DNA of 17,984 bases from JBGZFC01 sp964631255. Lineage in GTDB: Bacteria > Bacteroidota > Bacteroidia > Bacteroidales > Dysgonomonadaceae. Position numbers and translations under genes: made by a program. The DNA lies in the NCBI GenBank assembly GCA_964631255.1, contig CAZVWS010000041.1, positions 1 to 17,984 on the forward strand, read 5' to 3'. Within the stretch, counting starts at the first letter, position 1. The number at the start of each line of letters is the position of its first letter. The notes beneath the pieces were generated by a model. The model saw only the letters and a list, made by a program, of their open reading frames with translations, was not told the origin of the DNA and ran no database searches. Shown here piece after piece: positions 7,019-15,787 of the stretch.

Positions 7019-8173
7019 ATGTTTACATACGAATTTCTACAAAATTATTGGTGGTTTATAATATCACTGTTGGGCGGATTGTTGGTTTTCTTGCTTTTTG
7101 TGCAAGGGGGACAGTCCATGATTTTCACTTTAAGCAAAACCGAAAGTGAAAAATCGCTCGTTGTGAATGCCTTGGGAAGAAAATGGGAATATACTTTTAC
7201 TACTCTCGTTACTTTTGGAGGCGCGTTTTTTGCATCATTTCCACTGTTTTATTCAACCAGTTTTGGAGGTGCCTATTGGGTGTGGATGCTACTTCTTTTT
7301 CCGTTTGTTTTACAAGCAGTTTCTTACGAATTTCATTCCAAACCGGGCAATGTGTTTGGTGCAAAAACCTATCGTGTTTTCTTGTTGATAAACGGATTGG
7401 TAGCTACTTTTGTGTTAGGTGTAGTGGTTGCCACTTTTTATACCGGTTCGGAGTTAACGATGAATAAAGGAAACATAGCCGGATTGGGAACTGCCGGTCC
7501 TGTTATCAGCCAGTGGCAAAATCCGCTTCATGGTTTAGAGGCTTTGTTCAATTTTAGAAACTGGTGTTTGGGATTGGCAGTGCTGTTTTTGGCACGCACG
7601 TTGGCTTCGCTGTTTTTTGTGAATCGTCTCAACCACGATGTTTTGGTAGAACGCTCGCGCAAACACACGCTATACAACGGAGTGCCTTTTGTGGTGTTTT
7701 TCCTAATCTTCCTTATTTGGACACTCGTTGCAGAAGGCTTTGCCGTAGATCCAAACACGAAAGTAGTGAGCATGGAAAGCATGAAATACTTGCATAACTT
7801 CATAGCTATGCCATTGGTTGCCATCGTGTTTGTTATTGGTGTTTTGCTGGTGTTGTTTGGCGTTTTTGCTACTATATTCAATAAAAAATTTGACAAAGGT
7901 ATCTGGTTTGCCGGTATTGGAACTGTGCTCACGGTAACGATGTTGCTTTTGGTAGCCGGCTACAACAATACGGCATTCTATCCGTCGTATGTCGATTTGC
8001 AAAGCTCATTGACACTTGAAAACTCCTCCTCGAGTGAGTTCACGTTGACAGCCATGTCCATCGTTTCTCTATTGGTACCATTTGTGTTGGCATATATATT
8101 CTATGCTTGGCGTGCTTTAGAGAAAAAGAAATTGGGACTTGACGATTTAAAAACAGATGGTCATACCTATTAA
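7019..8173 (+). CDS. cydB: cytochrome bd oxidase subunit II
   Basis: This 384-residue partner of CydA stabilises the haem centres and completes the membrane dimer. It has about eight hydrophobic helices. The N-terminal helix carries the GGLLVFLLFVQGGQSMIF segment (about 19-36) typical of CydB in this phylum, and a basic, charged C-terminus (ALEKKKLGLDDLKTDGH) ends the chain. The start codon lies 28 bp after the cydA stop with no terminator between, so they form one transcript. No small CydX-type ORF is seen in the short stretch after it. The gene is convergent with the fimbrial operon. Confidence 0.96.
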   Translation: MFTYEFLQNYWWFIISLLGGLLVFLLFVQGGQSMIFTLSKTESEKSLVVNALGRKWEYTFTTLVTFGGAFFASFPLFYSTSFGGAYWVWMLLLFPFVLQAVSYEFHSKPGNVFGAKTYRVFLLINGLVATFVLGVVVATFYTGSELTMNKGNIAGLGTAGPVISQWQNPLHGLEALFNFRNWCLGLAVLFLARTLASLFFVNRLNHDVLVERSRKHTLYNGVPFVVFFLIFLIWTLVAEGFAVDPNTKVVSMESMKYLHNFIAMPLVAIVFVIGVLLVLFGVFATIFNKKFDKGIWFAGIGTVLTVTMLLLVAGYNNTAFYPSYVDLQSSLTLENSSSSEFTLTAMSIVSLLVPFVLAYIFYAWRALEKKKLGLDDLKTDGHTY

Positions 8174-8267
8174 TCGACCAGCTGGATGGAGATGCAAATT
8201 TGTATACCAATTGCGAAACAGAAAAGCATCTTCTCGTAAGATAACATCTCCCGAGTGAGATAAAAGT

Positions 8268-8310
8268 AATAGCGGATTTTCAAATACATTGCGTATGAAA
8301 ATCCGCTATT
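8268..8310. terminator. long hairpin between convergent cydB and fimE, probable two-way terminator
   Basis: A perfect 14-bp stem, AATAGCGGATTTTC (8268-8281) and GAAAATCCGCTATT (8297-8310), continues after a 2-nt bulge into an inner ATAC/GTAT stem (8284-8287 and 8293-8296) with a 5-nt loop. There is no long T run on either side. The stability and the place between two converging genes suggest transcript end formation or 3' end protection for cydAB. Confidence 0.65.
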
Positions 8311-8406
8311 GGTTTAAAGAAATGGATTTTATTGATTAATGAAAACAAATCAATTAGAAACTTTATAATACATTATTTACTGTCATTTTTTTCTTTTAGT
8401 GAGATT

Positions 8407-8429
8407 AAAAAACTTGTAGTAGATACTAC
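8407..8429 (-). terminator. probable terminator of the fimbrial operon
   Basis: On the minus strand, a stem GTAGTA and TACTAC (plus coordinates 8416-8421 and 8424-8429) is followed by AAG and six T (8407-8412). It starts 12 bp past the fimE stop. The 2-nt loop is short, so the real pairing may be smaller. Confidence 0.45.
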
Positions 8430-8440
8430 TTTTAATTGTT

Positions 8441-10033
8441 CTATTTAGCAGTAACTCTGGTGTATGCAATAGAGCCTTCCGAAAAATAATCGGAACGGAT
8501 ATACACTGTTTCGGCAAAATTATTTTGATTGGTTTTAAATCTTACCGTTTGTACACCCTTCGTGTTGGTATGATGCACATACCGAATAATTCCACCTTCT
8601 ACAAACATTTCCAATCCCGGTTCGGCCGGGTAAAGCCCTTGCGAATAGATATTGACCGAGAGAGGCAACAACTCATCGGGGAAATCATTGGGAATGAAAT
8701 ATTGTAAAGCAGCATTTACCTCCTGGTTATTAATTAACTGTGCCGGGTTCAAATCGTTTATTGTGATTGGGGAAAAAGAATAGGGAGTTCTCAAAATCAC
8801 CCTTATGGTTCGTGCCAAATTACCCTTTGATACAATAATACGTGCTTCGGTAGGCGTGGCGGATTGGGTAGAAGCGGTGGTTGCCGAAATGGTGCCGGTG
8901 GTGTTGTCGAAACTGAAAGTGCCATCGGCTATAGCACCATCATTTGCCAAAGTTACGCTAACACCATCGTTGTTACTCACGTTTGAATTTATATCCGGAT
9001 AGTATTTGTACCAAACTGTAAATGGTTGATTTACATTGGTATGAATAACCAAAGTGCGTTCTACCTCCAACTTGCTAAATCCGTCTGAAATCATTGGGTA
9101 GCGTTCAATAATCGGGTCTAAAGCCGTATTATTGTGCGAAGCACCTGCCAACGCATCTGCAAAATTTGTATAACCCTCTTTCGAAACACTGTTTATTTTT
9201 ACAACGTAATGGTAGTTTCGTTGAATGTTGTAACGCACTTTGTCGCTGTCAATCAAGTCAATTTTGTAGAAATAACTATTCCCGTTGAATGTACCTTTCA
9301 CGATGACGGTCGTGATTTCGGACGCGTTTTTGTTTTTGCGTTCAAACAGATACTGCTCGTCGGTAGTAATATTTGTTTGTAAAGCAGGAATCAATCCTAC
9401 ATTGATCGGTTCTGAAATTGCGTTTTCGTCAAATTGCAGTGTAGTTGCATTAAATGGTGCCACGGTGCCCTTTTCGGGTGTGTTGTGGATGGTAAAACCC
9501 TCGTACGTGAAGTTGGTAGCGACGCTTGTTACACTTATTTTTGCTTGATTACGCAATAAGGTAACCGGATTACCTTGAAAACTATTTTCGGAAATACCGT
9601 TATCTAACACTTCTCTGCTCCAAAATACAGCTTGGTTTGTGCTCATAAGAGCCACCACACTTGCTTCATTCGAGCCCAATTGGCTTACGTCATTAAAGGT
9701 GCTCCAATCGTAGTTACTTATAAAATGTACTATTCTTTTGGTTGTGGAAGATGGCAAGGTAACTTTAAATACTCCTCCGGTTTCTGTTTGTGAAACTATT
9801 TCTTGAACCTGACGACGAACAATTAGATAACCATTCTCGTCAAAAACCAGTGCATGCAGGTCGTTTACTCCGCCATTGGCTTTCATTATGTTATACTCGG
9901 GTACAACTACTTCAAAACTGACGGTAACTTCAGTACCTTCCTCTATTTGTGGATCAACAATGTTGTCTTGAGCACAACCTATAAACCCAATTAGTAAAAT
10001 TATTATAAAATATTTTATCTTTTTCATATCCAT
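8441..10033 (-). CDS. fimE: FimE-like fimbrial tip/accessory lipoprotein
   Basis: This 530-residue predicted lipoprotein has a hydrophobic signal ending in the lipobox IGFIGC (Cys20), then acidic residues as in Bacteroidota surface-export signals. Residues about 30-285 form a fimbrillin-type domain, with LHALVFDENG (59-68) as the typical early strand and IQRNYHYVVKI (270-280) as the family motif near the domain end. The remainder (about 315-530) is beta-rich, apparently two Ig-like modules. Place (last gene) and length fit P. gingivalis FimE (about 550 residues), a minor tip component needed to assemble FimC and FimD. A DUF4906-type annotation is also possible. Two start codons are possible, at 10033 and 6 bp later. 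It lies 18 bp from fimD. Confidence 0.75.
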   Translation of the reverse strand: MDMKKIKYFIIILLIGFIGCAQDNIVDPQIEEGTEVTVSFEVVVPEYNIMKANGGVNDLHALVFDENGYLIVRRQVQEIVSQTETGGVFKVTLPSSTTKRIVHFISNYDWSTFNDVSQLGSNEASVVALMSTNQAVFWSREVLDNGISENSFQGNPVTLLRNQAKISVTSVATNFTYEGFTIHNTPEKGTVAPFNATTLQFDENAISEPINVGLIPALQTNITTDEQYLFERKNKNASEITTVIVKGTFNGNSYFYKIDLIDSDKVRYNIQRNYHYVVKINSVSKEGYTNFADALAGASHNNTALDPIIERYPMISDGFSKLEVERTLVIHTNVNQPFTVWYKYYPDINSNVSNNDGVSVTLANDGAIADGTFSFDNTTGTISATTASTQSATPTEARIIVSKGNLARTIRVILRTPYSFSPITINDLNPAQLINNQEVNAALQYFIPNDFPDELLPLSVNIYSQGLYPAEPGLEMFVEGGIIRYVHHTNTKGVQTVRFKTNQNNFAETVYIRSDYFSEGSIAYTRVTAK

Positions 10034-10051
10034 TATTTTATTATAGGTTTA

Positions 10052-12127
10052 TCAATCTTTTATATCTCTGATACAGCGTACGTGGGCATTATTGTAGGTA
10101 GCACCACCGCTATAATGATTATAAAATTCAGAAACTGTGTCATAAATACCTTTGCCCATCCGGTAGGCACCGTACGCATTTTGAAAGGAGTATCCGGGAA
10201 ACAAATTGCCTGTAACACTCTGTGTCGGCAGTTGACTCCAACTGCTCCAGTACCATCTTCCTTTCATCACATAACCCGATGGAACGGTTTGTTGTAACTT
10301 GTCTATATAAGCGATTTCAGCAGCAGTAGGAAGACGCCAGCCGGTTTTTTCAACCTCGTTACCATTTTCGTTTTCATATACCTCTATATATCCTCGGCAT
10401 TGCTGCTGACCAGCTGTGTAATTTTTTGGTTGAGAAGCTCCAAATTGCGAAGCCATTTCAAACTTGGGCGATACCATGCGCGACACCTCGTAATTGTTCA
10501 CTGTTTGACCTTGGTTATCTACGGGTGGAAATCCCCAGATAATATCCCCTTCGGGCGCCAATGTAGTTATAGCATACATATAAGGATTGGTATTACCGCT
10601 TGGTAAAGAATTACGCCAACCTTCACCCGGCATAAAGGATTTTTTCCCTTTAATGGTGGTAAAATAAGTGGCTGATAACTGTCTGATAACAATGGTTTGC
10701 ACCATTCCGGTAACGCCATTGGTAATTTTAAATTCTATATCTTTTGGAATGTAATTGGTAGGTATGGGACTCTGGATGGTAATGTTTCCCGATGCCACGT
10801 TTGGCTGTACGGTTACAGTTGGCATTTGGTTGGATGCAACGTTTGTGGTAACGGGTTGACCGGTCGAATAATTAACATAGGTGTAAGTTGCCTTCAGCGA
10901 ATTTGGTACAAGCGTTACATTTGCTACCGACGAGTTGAAGGTAATAGAATAAGAATTTATATTAGGCATTACAATGTTATGTTCAGACACTACTAAGTAA
11001 TGTGCTGCAACTACATCTACCACAACCTCTTGGGTTTGCCAATCGATAATGGTGTAATTTGCTGAAACTTCTACAGGATCTTCTTCAATACTTCCTAACA
11101 TTTTAATTGTTGCACCAATGTCATATATGAAATTTCGTTTTAAGTTATTCATATATTGTGCTTGCTCGCCTGTTAGTCCTTGCGGGGTTATGGGCACTTT
11201 GTAGTGGTAATGGTTTGTAATTCCATTTTGCCCTTTTAGGGGAATTACCAAATCCAAATAGGTTGCGAACTCAGGAGTGTTGCTCCAAACGGGGTCTTCA
11301 CCACTCCAATCGTAGGAATAAGAGTAAAATGGAGCTTGTGTAGTAATAACGCCACTACCTTCCGGATTCTCTTTCGATAGATTTTGAGCTGTAGAATTTT
11401 TTAAATCGGTTTCCTCTATTGTCGCTGTTCCACCGTTTAATAATGCCGATTTGTTGATCAGATTTATTAGCTTAGCTGTGATATTTCCGTCAACGGTGTA
11501 ATCGGGTACATTTATTTCTACTACACGCAAACGTATTTTTGAAGCTGCTCTTGCCAATTTTACTTCACCCAAATTTGGATCGTTCAGATTGATTATTTTC
11601 GAGAGTTTTCCGTCCATAACGAAACTTGTTTGAGGCTCACTTCCTCCTTTCGAAATAAAATCGGGAGTTTCAAAAACAAGATTTTTTAAATCTGTTAAAT
11701 TGGTTGCTCCTTCCACTATCGCACTAAAATCGGAAGTGGAGTTTGCAACTACATATACGTCGTATGTTACCGAGCTGTTTTGGTCAAACAGCGCTTTAAT
11801 ATCGTCGCGAATAGGTATTATAGCAATGTTTGTTGATACGTTATATTCTATATCTGTGCTCAGTGCTTTCCATTTTAAAACATCGCCTTCGTAAAAAAAC
11901 AGGTCGAGTTTTTCTATTTTGTTTTCATTGTATGAGCCGTCAGCGTCTCCCGGTTCGGTATCGGAAACTTTGCTTGGTACCGAGTTGCTTGAGTATGACA
12001 ACTGAATTGTCAGATTTTTATTACACGTGTTGCATTCAGTATAATCATCACTCATACACGATGTTATTGTCGATAAAATAGCTATCAGCACAATTCCTAA
12101 GCCAAATTTTAATTTTTTTATTTTCAT
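10052..12127 (-). CDS. fimD: FimD-like fimbrial tip lipoprotein with C-terminal lectin-like domain
   Basis: This 691-residue predicted lipoprotein has lipobox ITSC (Cys24), followed by SDDYTE, an acidic surface-export signature, and then Cys32 and Cys35. Residues about 38-350 are fimbrillin-like: IEKLDLFFYEG (71-81), VYVVANS (124-130), LKRNFIYDIGA (329-339). Residues about 365-490 look like an Ig-type beta domain. The C-terminus (about 495-691) carries GWRLPTAAEI (596-605), YWSSW (626-630) and VRCIRD (683-688), a pattern of the Fibrobacter succinogenes major paralogous/C-type-lectin-like fold. Cys577 and Cys685 could form a disulfide. Size and place fit FimD (about 670 residues), part of the tip complex. 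Ligand binding by the last domain is inferred only. Spacing to fimC is 21 bp. Confidence 0.75.
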   Translation of the reverse strand: MKIKKLKFGLGIVLIAILSTITSCMSDDYTECNTCNKNLTIQLSYSSNSVPSKVSDTEPGDADGSYNENKIEKLDLFFYEGDVLKWKALSTDIEYNVSTNIAIIPIRDDIKALFDQNSSVTYDVYVVANSTSDFSAIVEGATNLTDLKNLVFETPDFISKGGSEPQTSFVMDGKLSKIINLNDPNLGEVKLARAASKIRLRVVEINVPDYTVDGNITAKLINLINKSALLNGGTATIEETDLKNSTAQNLSKENPEGSGVITTQAPFYSYSYDWSGEDPVWSNTPEFATYLDLVIPLKGQNGITNHYHYKVPITPQGLTGEQAQYMNNLKRNFIYDIGATIKMLGSIEEDPVEVSANYTIIDWQTQEVVVDVVAAHYLVVSEHNIVMPNINSYSITFNSSVANVTLVPNSLKATYTYVNYSTGQPVTTNVASNQMPTVTVQPNVASGNITIQSPIPTNYIPKDIEFKITNGVTGMVQTIVIRQLSATYFTTIKGKKSFMPGEGWRNSLPSGNTNPYMYAITTLAPEGDIIWGFPPVDNQGQTVNNYEVSRMVSPKFEMASQFGASQPKNYTAGQQQCRGYIEVYENENGNEVEKTGWRLPTAAEIAYIDKLQQTVPSGYVMKGRWYWSSWSQLPTQSVTGNLFPGYSFQNAYGAYRMGKGIYDTVSEFYNHYSGGATYNNAHVRCIRDIKD

Positions 12128-12148
12128 AAAGCTGATTCCTCCTATCTT

Positions 12149-13474
12149 TTACGGCAATGCCGGTTGTTTAATTATTATTCTGTTTCCTTGTCCCACGGCT
12201 GTACTACCATTGATGAGCGGAATTTCATTGCCATTGACTGTGATATAAAACTCGGTTGTTTTCTCCGTGTTGTCTTGTGCATTATTTGGTTGAATACGTA
12301 TAATATATGAACCCAATGTGCCATTGCTGTTTGATGTAAACTTGAAGTTGATTGGATCACTCAAGTGGGCTACCCAATTTGCTTCGTACGGATTTTCTAA
12401 AACAAACTCAAACGATGCGGCGTCAGTTTGGTTATTCACTTCGTAGATATGACTACCCCATATTGGAAATGGAGTTATCGTGTAAACTCTGTCGTAGAGT
12501 ACATCCGAACCAATATATGTCCAAGGCAAAACGTCAGTTGTCATTATTAAACCGTCAAATTCGCCAATATTGTTGATGGTTGCCGTTATGTTGTAATGAT
12601 GATTTCGTTTTACAGAGTATTTGTGGTCTGTAGCGTTTGAATTATCGTCATTCACGTATGCATGATAAGTGGTTTTCACTCCATTGTATGTGGCATCGAG
12701 CACGATGTATGTAGCCCGATTGGTGGTGTCCATCTTTGCACCCGGGTTCTCGTACAAGTAGAGTGGGGTAGCGCTTGTCCACGCATCTACACCCGAGGGG
12801 GTAACTTCTACGTTCCCATCAATTCCATAAGAATCAATATTCCAGTAGGTTTGTCCGGTAGGTGTTGTGTTGCTCTCGAACAACATCGATTTTACCGGTC
12901 CTCTGTAAAGGCTTATTTTGTGCAATACTATATCGGTATTGGCTTGGTCACCTTTTTTTATCTTCATGGTTATTTTTGCAACCATTCTTACCAATTTTAC
13001 GGTAGTTTGTGCGCCGGCTGCTGTGATGTTCACGTCTTTGGTAAATCCAAACATAGGGAGTGGCGTATCTGCCGAAATTGACGTATTATTAACTGTTAAT
13101 ATGTTTTGTAAATCGCCCAGTGTGGTAGCACCATTCAGGGCATTTGATATATCTGCCGGTTCGTTCGCAACCACATAAACATCTTTCGCGCCTGTTGTGG
13201 TTTCTATTCGGAATGGATTATTAAACGAATCTTCTCCCGAATTAAATACTTTCATTGTTTCCACATAGCCGCCCGGACGTACCACAAATATTCGTATTTT
13301 TGTAATTATTGATTCGGCAGCAAATAAATCTCCTCCTCGCAAATCAACTCCATTCAAAGACAGAGCTATCACGGCAGCATCGCCTTCGTCGGGCAGATTG
13401 TCGTTGTTACATGCCGGAGAAAATACACCTAATATTATGAGGAATACGAAAAAAATTATCTGTTTTGTTTTCAT
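12149..13474 (-). CDS. fimC: FimC-like minor fimbrial subunit lipoprotein
   Basis: This 441-residue predicted lipoprotein has lipobox FSPAC (Cys22), followed by NNDNLPDE. The fimbrillin domain spans about 34-325. TKIRIFVVRPGG (58-69) is the first long strand, VYVVANEPADI (99-109) the family core, VKRNHHYNITATI (288-300) and VLPWTY (315-320) the C-terminal motifs. About 110 further residues form a beta-rich extension ending in IIIKQPALP. Arg46 precedes the first strand at the place where P. gingivalis fimbrillins are cut by Arg-gingipain. Length and order fit FimC (about 450 residues), a minor component carried near the fimbrial tip. It begins 21 bp after fimB. Confidence 0.75.
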   Translation of the reverse strand: MKTKQIIFFVFLIILGVFSPACNNDNLPDEGDAAVIALSLNGVDLRGGDLFAAESIITKIRIFVVRPGGYVETMKVFNSGEDSFNNPFRIETTTGAKDVYVVANEPADISNALNGATTLGDLQNILTVNNTSISADTPLPMFGFTKDVNITAAGAQTTVKLVRMVAKITMKIKKGDQANTDIVLHKISLYRGPVKSMLFESNTTPTGQTYWNIDSYGIDGNVEVTPSGVDAWTSATPLYLYENPGAKMDTTNRATYIVLDATYNGVKTTYHAYVNDDNSNATDHKYSVKRNHHYNITATINNIGEFDGLIMTTDVLPWTYIGSDVLYDRVYTITPFPIWGSHIYEVNNQTDAASFEFVLENPYEANWVAHLSDPINFKFTSNSNGTLGSYIIRIQPNNAQDNTEKTTEFYITVNGNEIPLINGSTAVGQGNRIIIKQPALP

Positions 13475-13495
13475 ATTTGTCTTTCATTTTTTCAA

Positions 13496-14404
13496 TTAAT
13501 ACTCTACACCTTGATATATTTCGCCCCAAGGAGTAATTTCGACAAGTACGCTCAAATCAATCGAAAAGTCGATAATGATATTGAGCAATCTGCCTACTTC
13601 GGGTACAAATGGTTTGCCATCTGAACCTTGGGTGAAGGAATAAACCAATTCGCCACTTTTATACACATCGAGCGTGTAACTTTTTCCGTCGGTAGTTGGG
13701 AGCGTATTGAAAATAGGTGTAACCAAATTTCCTTCGCTGTTTACCGAAACCGAAGGCAGATAATCTACCATATCGCCAACCAATTCGCCGTTGTAATCAA
13801 AGCCGTTGTGCGATTCGCGCAGACGGAATGAGTAAGTAGCAGGATTGTCTGCCGATGGTAGATTGCGAGCTGTAATAATAACAGAAGCCGTTTTACGATA
13901 GATGGGCAATACGTGTGATTGACCGGGCTCTGTACCGCCCACTTCAACCGGAACATCCAATGTGCCAAAAAACAGATCGCCGGGCGATTGGGCTACATCG
14001 GCCTTGGCTTGTGCCTTCAATCTTACAAATAAGTCGGTTAGTTGTTTTACAGACGTGATTTCGGCAAAATCTACTTTCTCATCCAGATTTGCCCAACTAA
14101 CAAACTTCAATGATTTGGGACCCGGGTAATCGATTTTTATTTTCACGGGCACGCTGTTTTTTACCTCTTCGCCGGTAAGCGTGTACACGCCAAAAATTTG
14201 GTTATTTTCATCGAATACAAACAGGGTTGCCTGCTCTATCGCTCCCGAGTCGGTAATGTCGTTTTGGTCTGCATTAAAAGCTTTCACTGTTACCTGAAAC
14301 GGACGAGGGCAATCTCCAAAATCTTCTTTGAGACAACTGCTTAGCAAACCCATTAGCAAAAGTGATGCTACAAGTAAGAAACAGTATTTGTTTGTGTTGC
14401 TCAT
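13496..14404 (-). CDS. fimB: FimB/Mfa2 family fimbrial anchor lipoprotein
   Basis: The anchor subunit ends fimbrial growth at the outer membrane and holds the shaft on the cell. The protein has 302 residues. Lipobox LLSSC (Cys24) is followed by LKEDFGDCPRPF, the highly typical FimB/Mfa2 start with a second Cys32. IEQATLFVFDENN (56-68) is the first fimbrillin-type strand, KSLKFVSWANL (about 98-108) corresponds to the VVVAN strand of fimbrillins, and VLVEITPWGEIYQGVEY (286-302) ends the chain. Unlike the truncated fimB of P. gingivalis ATCC 33277, the frame is intact, so short anchored fimbriae are expected. It follows fimA after a structured 139-bp region. Confidence 0.88.
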   Translation of the reverse strand: MSNTNKYCFLLVASLLLMGLLSSCLKEDFGDCPRPFQVTVKAFNADQNDITDSGAIEQATLFVFDENNQIFGVYTLTGEEVKNSVPVKIKIDYPGPKSLKFVSWANLDEKVDFAEITSVKQLTDLFVRLKAQAKADVAQSPGDLFFGTLDVPVEVGGTEPGQSHVLPIYRKTASVIITARNLPSADNPATYSFRLRESHNGFDYNGELVGDMVDYLPSVSVNSEGNLVTPIFNTLPTTDGKSYTLDVYKSGELVYSFTQGSDGKPFVPEVGRLLNIIIDFSIDLSVLVEITPWGEIYQGVEY

Positions 14405-14543
14405 ATTGTTTTGTTTTATATTGTTATTTCTTTGTTCCGCAACGGGGTATCACTCCCCGATGCGGTATCTCGGTGTTTTGCCCGCCCCGAGTAGGCGGAT
14501 TTTAATGTGTGATAAGAGTTATAACTCTTTCACCATGCGTAGA
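14405..14543 (-). promoter_or_regulatory. structured fimA-fimB intercistronic region
   Basis: This is the longest gap in the operon and holds several GC-rich stems in AT-rich surroundings. Hairpin A pairs CCGCA/TGCGG (14437-14441, 14461-14465) and CGGGG/CCCCG (14443-14447, 14455-14459) across one mismatch, with a 7-nt loop. Next to it, CTCGG/CCGAG (14469-14473, 14487-14491) and CCGCC/GGCGG (14482-14486, 14494-14498) overlap and exclude each other. AAGAGTTATAACTCTT (14514-14529) is a perfect 16-bp palindrome. No T run follows the stems. They could stabilise the fimA message or reduce read-through into fimB. Confidence 0.65.
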
Positions 14544-15704
14544 TTAATATATAACAGCCTGGTTTACAGAAACCCAATCTACAACTTCTACCAATACGTC
14601 AAGCGCTGCAGATTCTGTTGGATTGTCAGTTGGGTCTTCAGTACCCAAGTGTTTAATAGTTAAAGAGATATTGTACTGTGTATTGCGAATAATGGTGCCG
14701 TCGTGAGCTACATCGTCGCCTGTGAATGTATAACCACCTTTATTACCATTCACAATTACAGAGTAGTAAGTAAAACCATCAGTTGAAATAGCTCCCGGAA
14801 ACTCTGTTGCAGTAGCGTAAGTATGGTCTGCTTTTTTGATTTTTCCTTTGATGGAAATAACGGTTGGTCGATCTGTAGCATCGTTTTCAAACGTGTAATA
14901 GTAAACGGGAGCATTTGTAGTGATGGTTGATAAATCGGTAACCTCATCTGTCAAATAATTTGCAACCCATGTAGCATCCCAATTTAATGGTTTCAGTGGA
15001 CCATCAAAAGCAGTCAAATCAATACCTGAAAGTAGCTCTTCGCCTGTTACCAAAGAAGTACCAAAATAGTTGGATTGTTTTTTGGCATTGAATAAGAATA
15101 CTCTTTCGGGTTCAAAAGTGAAACCTGCATAAGAGCCATCGAAAGCAGTTGCAGCCGATACCAACGCTACGCGAGCGGGTACGCGTGTCAATTTAACCGG
15201 GGTATCGATACTAAAATAAGTACCTTCTGTGCCTTGTGCATAACCATAGTAGTTTTTACCGGCTTTCACTTCAAATCCTGCTGTTTCTGTGCTGGTCATC
15301 AACAAGCCGTTGGTAAGCGTTTGAGCTGATAGGTCGGTAGCTATTTTAGCCAACAGAGCGGCTTTTGAAGTAATAGTTCCCATATCTGCCGTAGCATTGG
15401 CTACTACAACTATGGAGCGAGTACCTGTAGTAACTGCAATTTCTTTTATTTCCGTTACATTAGTACCTGTTGCTGTTCCGTGTCCGTCCACAGCGTCGCC
15501 GTTAAATACAAATACATCTAGTTTTTTTATTGCACTTTCGGCAGTTGCCAATTGCGCATCTCCAATAGCCTTCGCGCCGGTTACGGCTTGCGTAATTTTA
15601 ATTGATACCGTTGCGTCTTTCACACCGTTAGGTATCTCCTCTTGGTTACATGCCATCAAGCCTAAGGCGATAGCACCCATTAAAAACAATTTGTTTAGTC
15701 TCAT
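14544..15704 (-). CDS. fimA: major fimbrillin FimA
   Basis: This is the shaft subunit of type V (FimA) fimbriae, exported as a lipoprotein, cut on the surface and polymerised by strand exchange. The protein has 386 residues. Lipobox GLMAC (Cys19) is followed by NQEE. IKKLDVFVFNGD (59-70) and SIVVVANATADM (97-108) are fimbrillin strands. AGKNYYGYAQGTEG (148-161) and FNAKKQSNYFG (205-215) closely resemble the P. gingivalis FimA sequence as I recall it, as does the end, TESAALDVLVEVVDWVSVNQ (363-382). IIRNTQYNISLTI (338-350) is the family motif. Lys45, in GAK before AIGDA, stands where P. gingivalis FimA has the gingipain-cut Arg46. It is third in the operon, directly before its anchor gene, 83 bp after the preceding gene. 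Confidence 0.92.
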   Translation of the reverse strand: MRLNKLFLMGAIALGLMACNQEEIPNGVKDATVSIKITQAVTGAKAIGDAQLATAESAIKKLDVFVFNGDAVDGHGTATGTNVTEIKEIAVTTGTRSIVVVANATADMGTITSKAALLAKIATDLSAQTLTNGLLMTSTETAGFEVKAGKNYYGYAQGTEGTYFSIDTPVKLTRVPARVALVSAATAFDGSYAGFTFEPERVFLFNAKKQSNYFGTSLVTGEELLSGIDLTAFDGPLKPLNWDATWVANYLTDEVTDLSTITTNAPVYYYTFENDATDRPTVISIKGKIKKADHTYATATEFPGAISTDGFTYYSVIVNGNKGGYTFTGDDVAHDGTIIRNTQYNISLTIKHLGTEDPTDNPTESAALDVLVEVVDWVSVNQAVIY

Positions 15705-15787
15705 TTTTTTAAAATTTAAATGTGAATAATTTGATTAATAAATAGTTTAATTAAGTTGTTTAGAAAAATAAATATTATTACTGATCG

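Noticed and set aside
8231..8261. Second hairpin after cydB (ATCTC and GAGAT arms)
   Set aside because: The 5-bp stem has no T run, and the 14-bp stem just downstream is a far better candidate.
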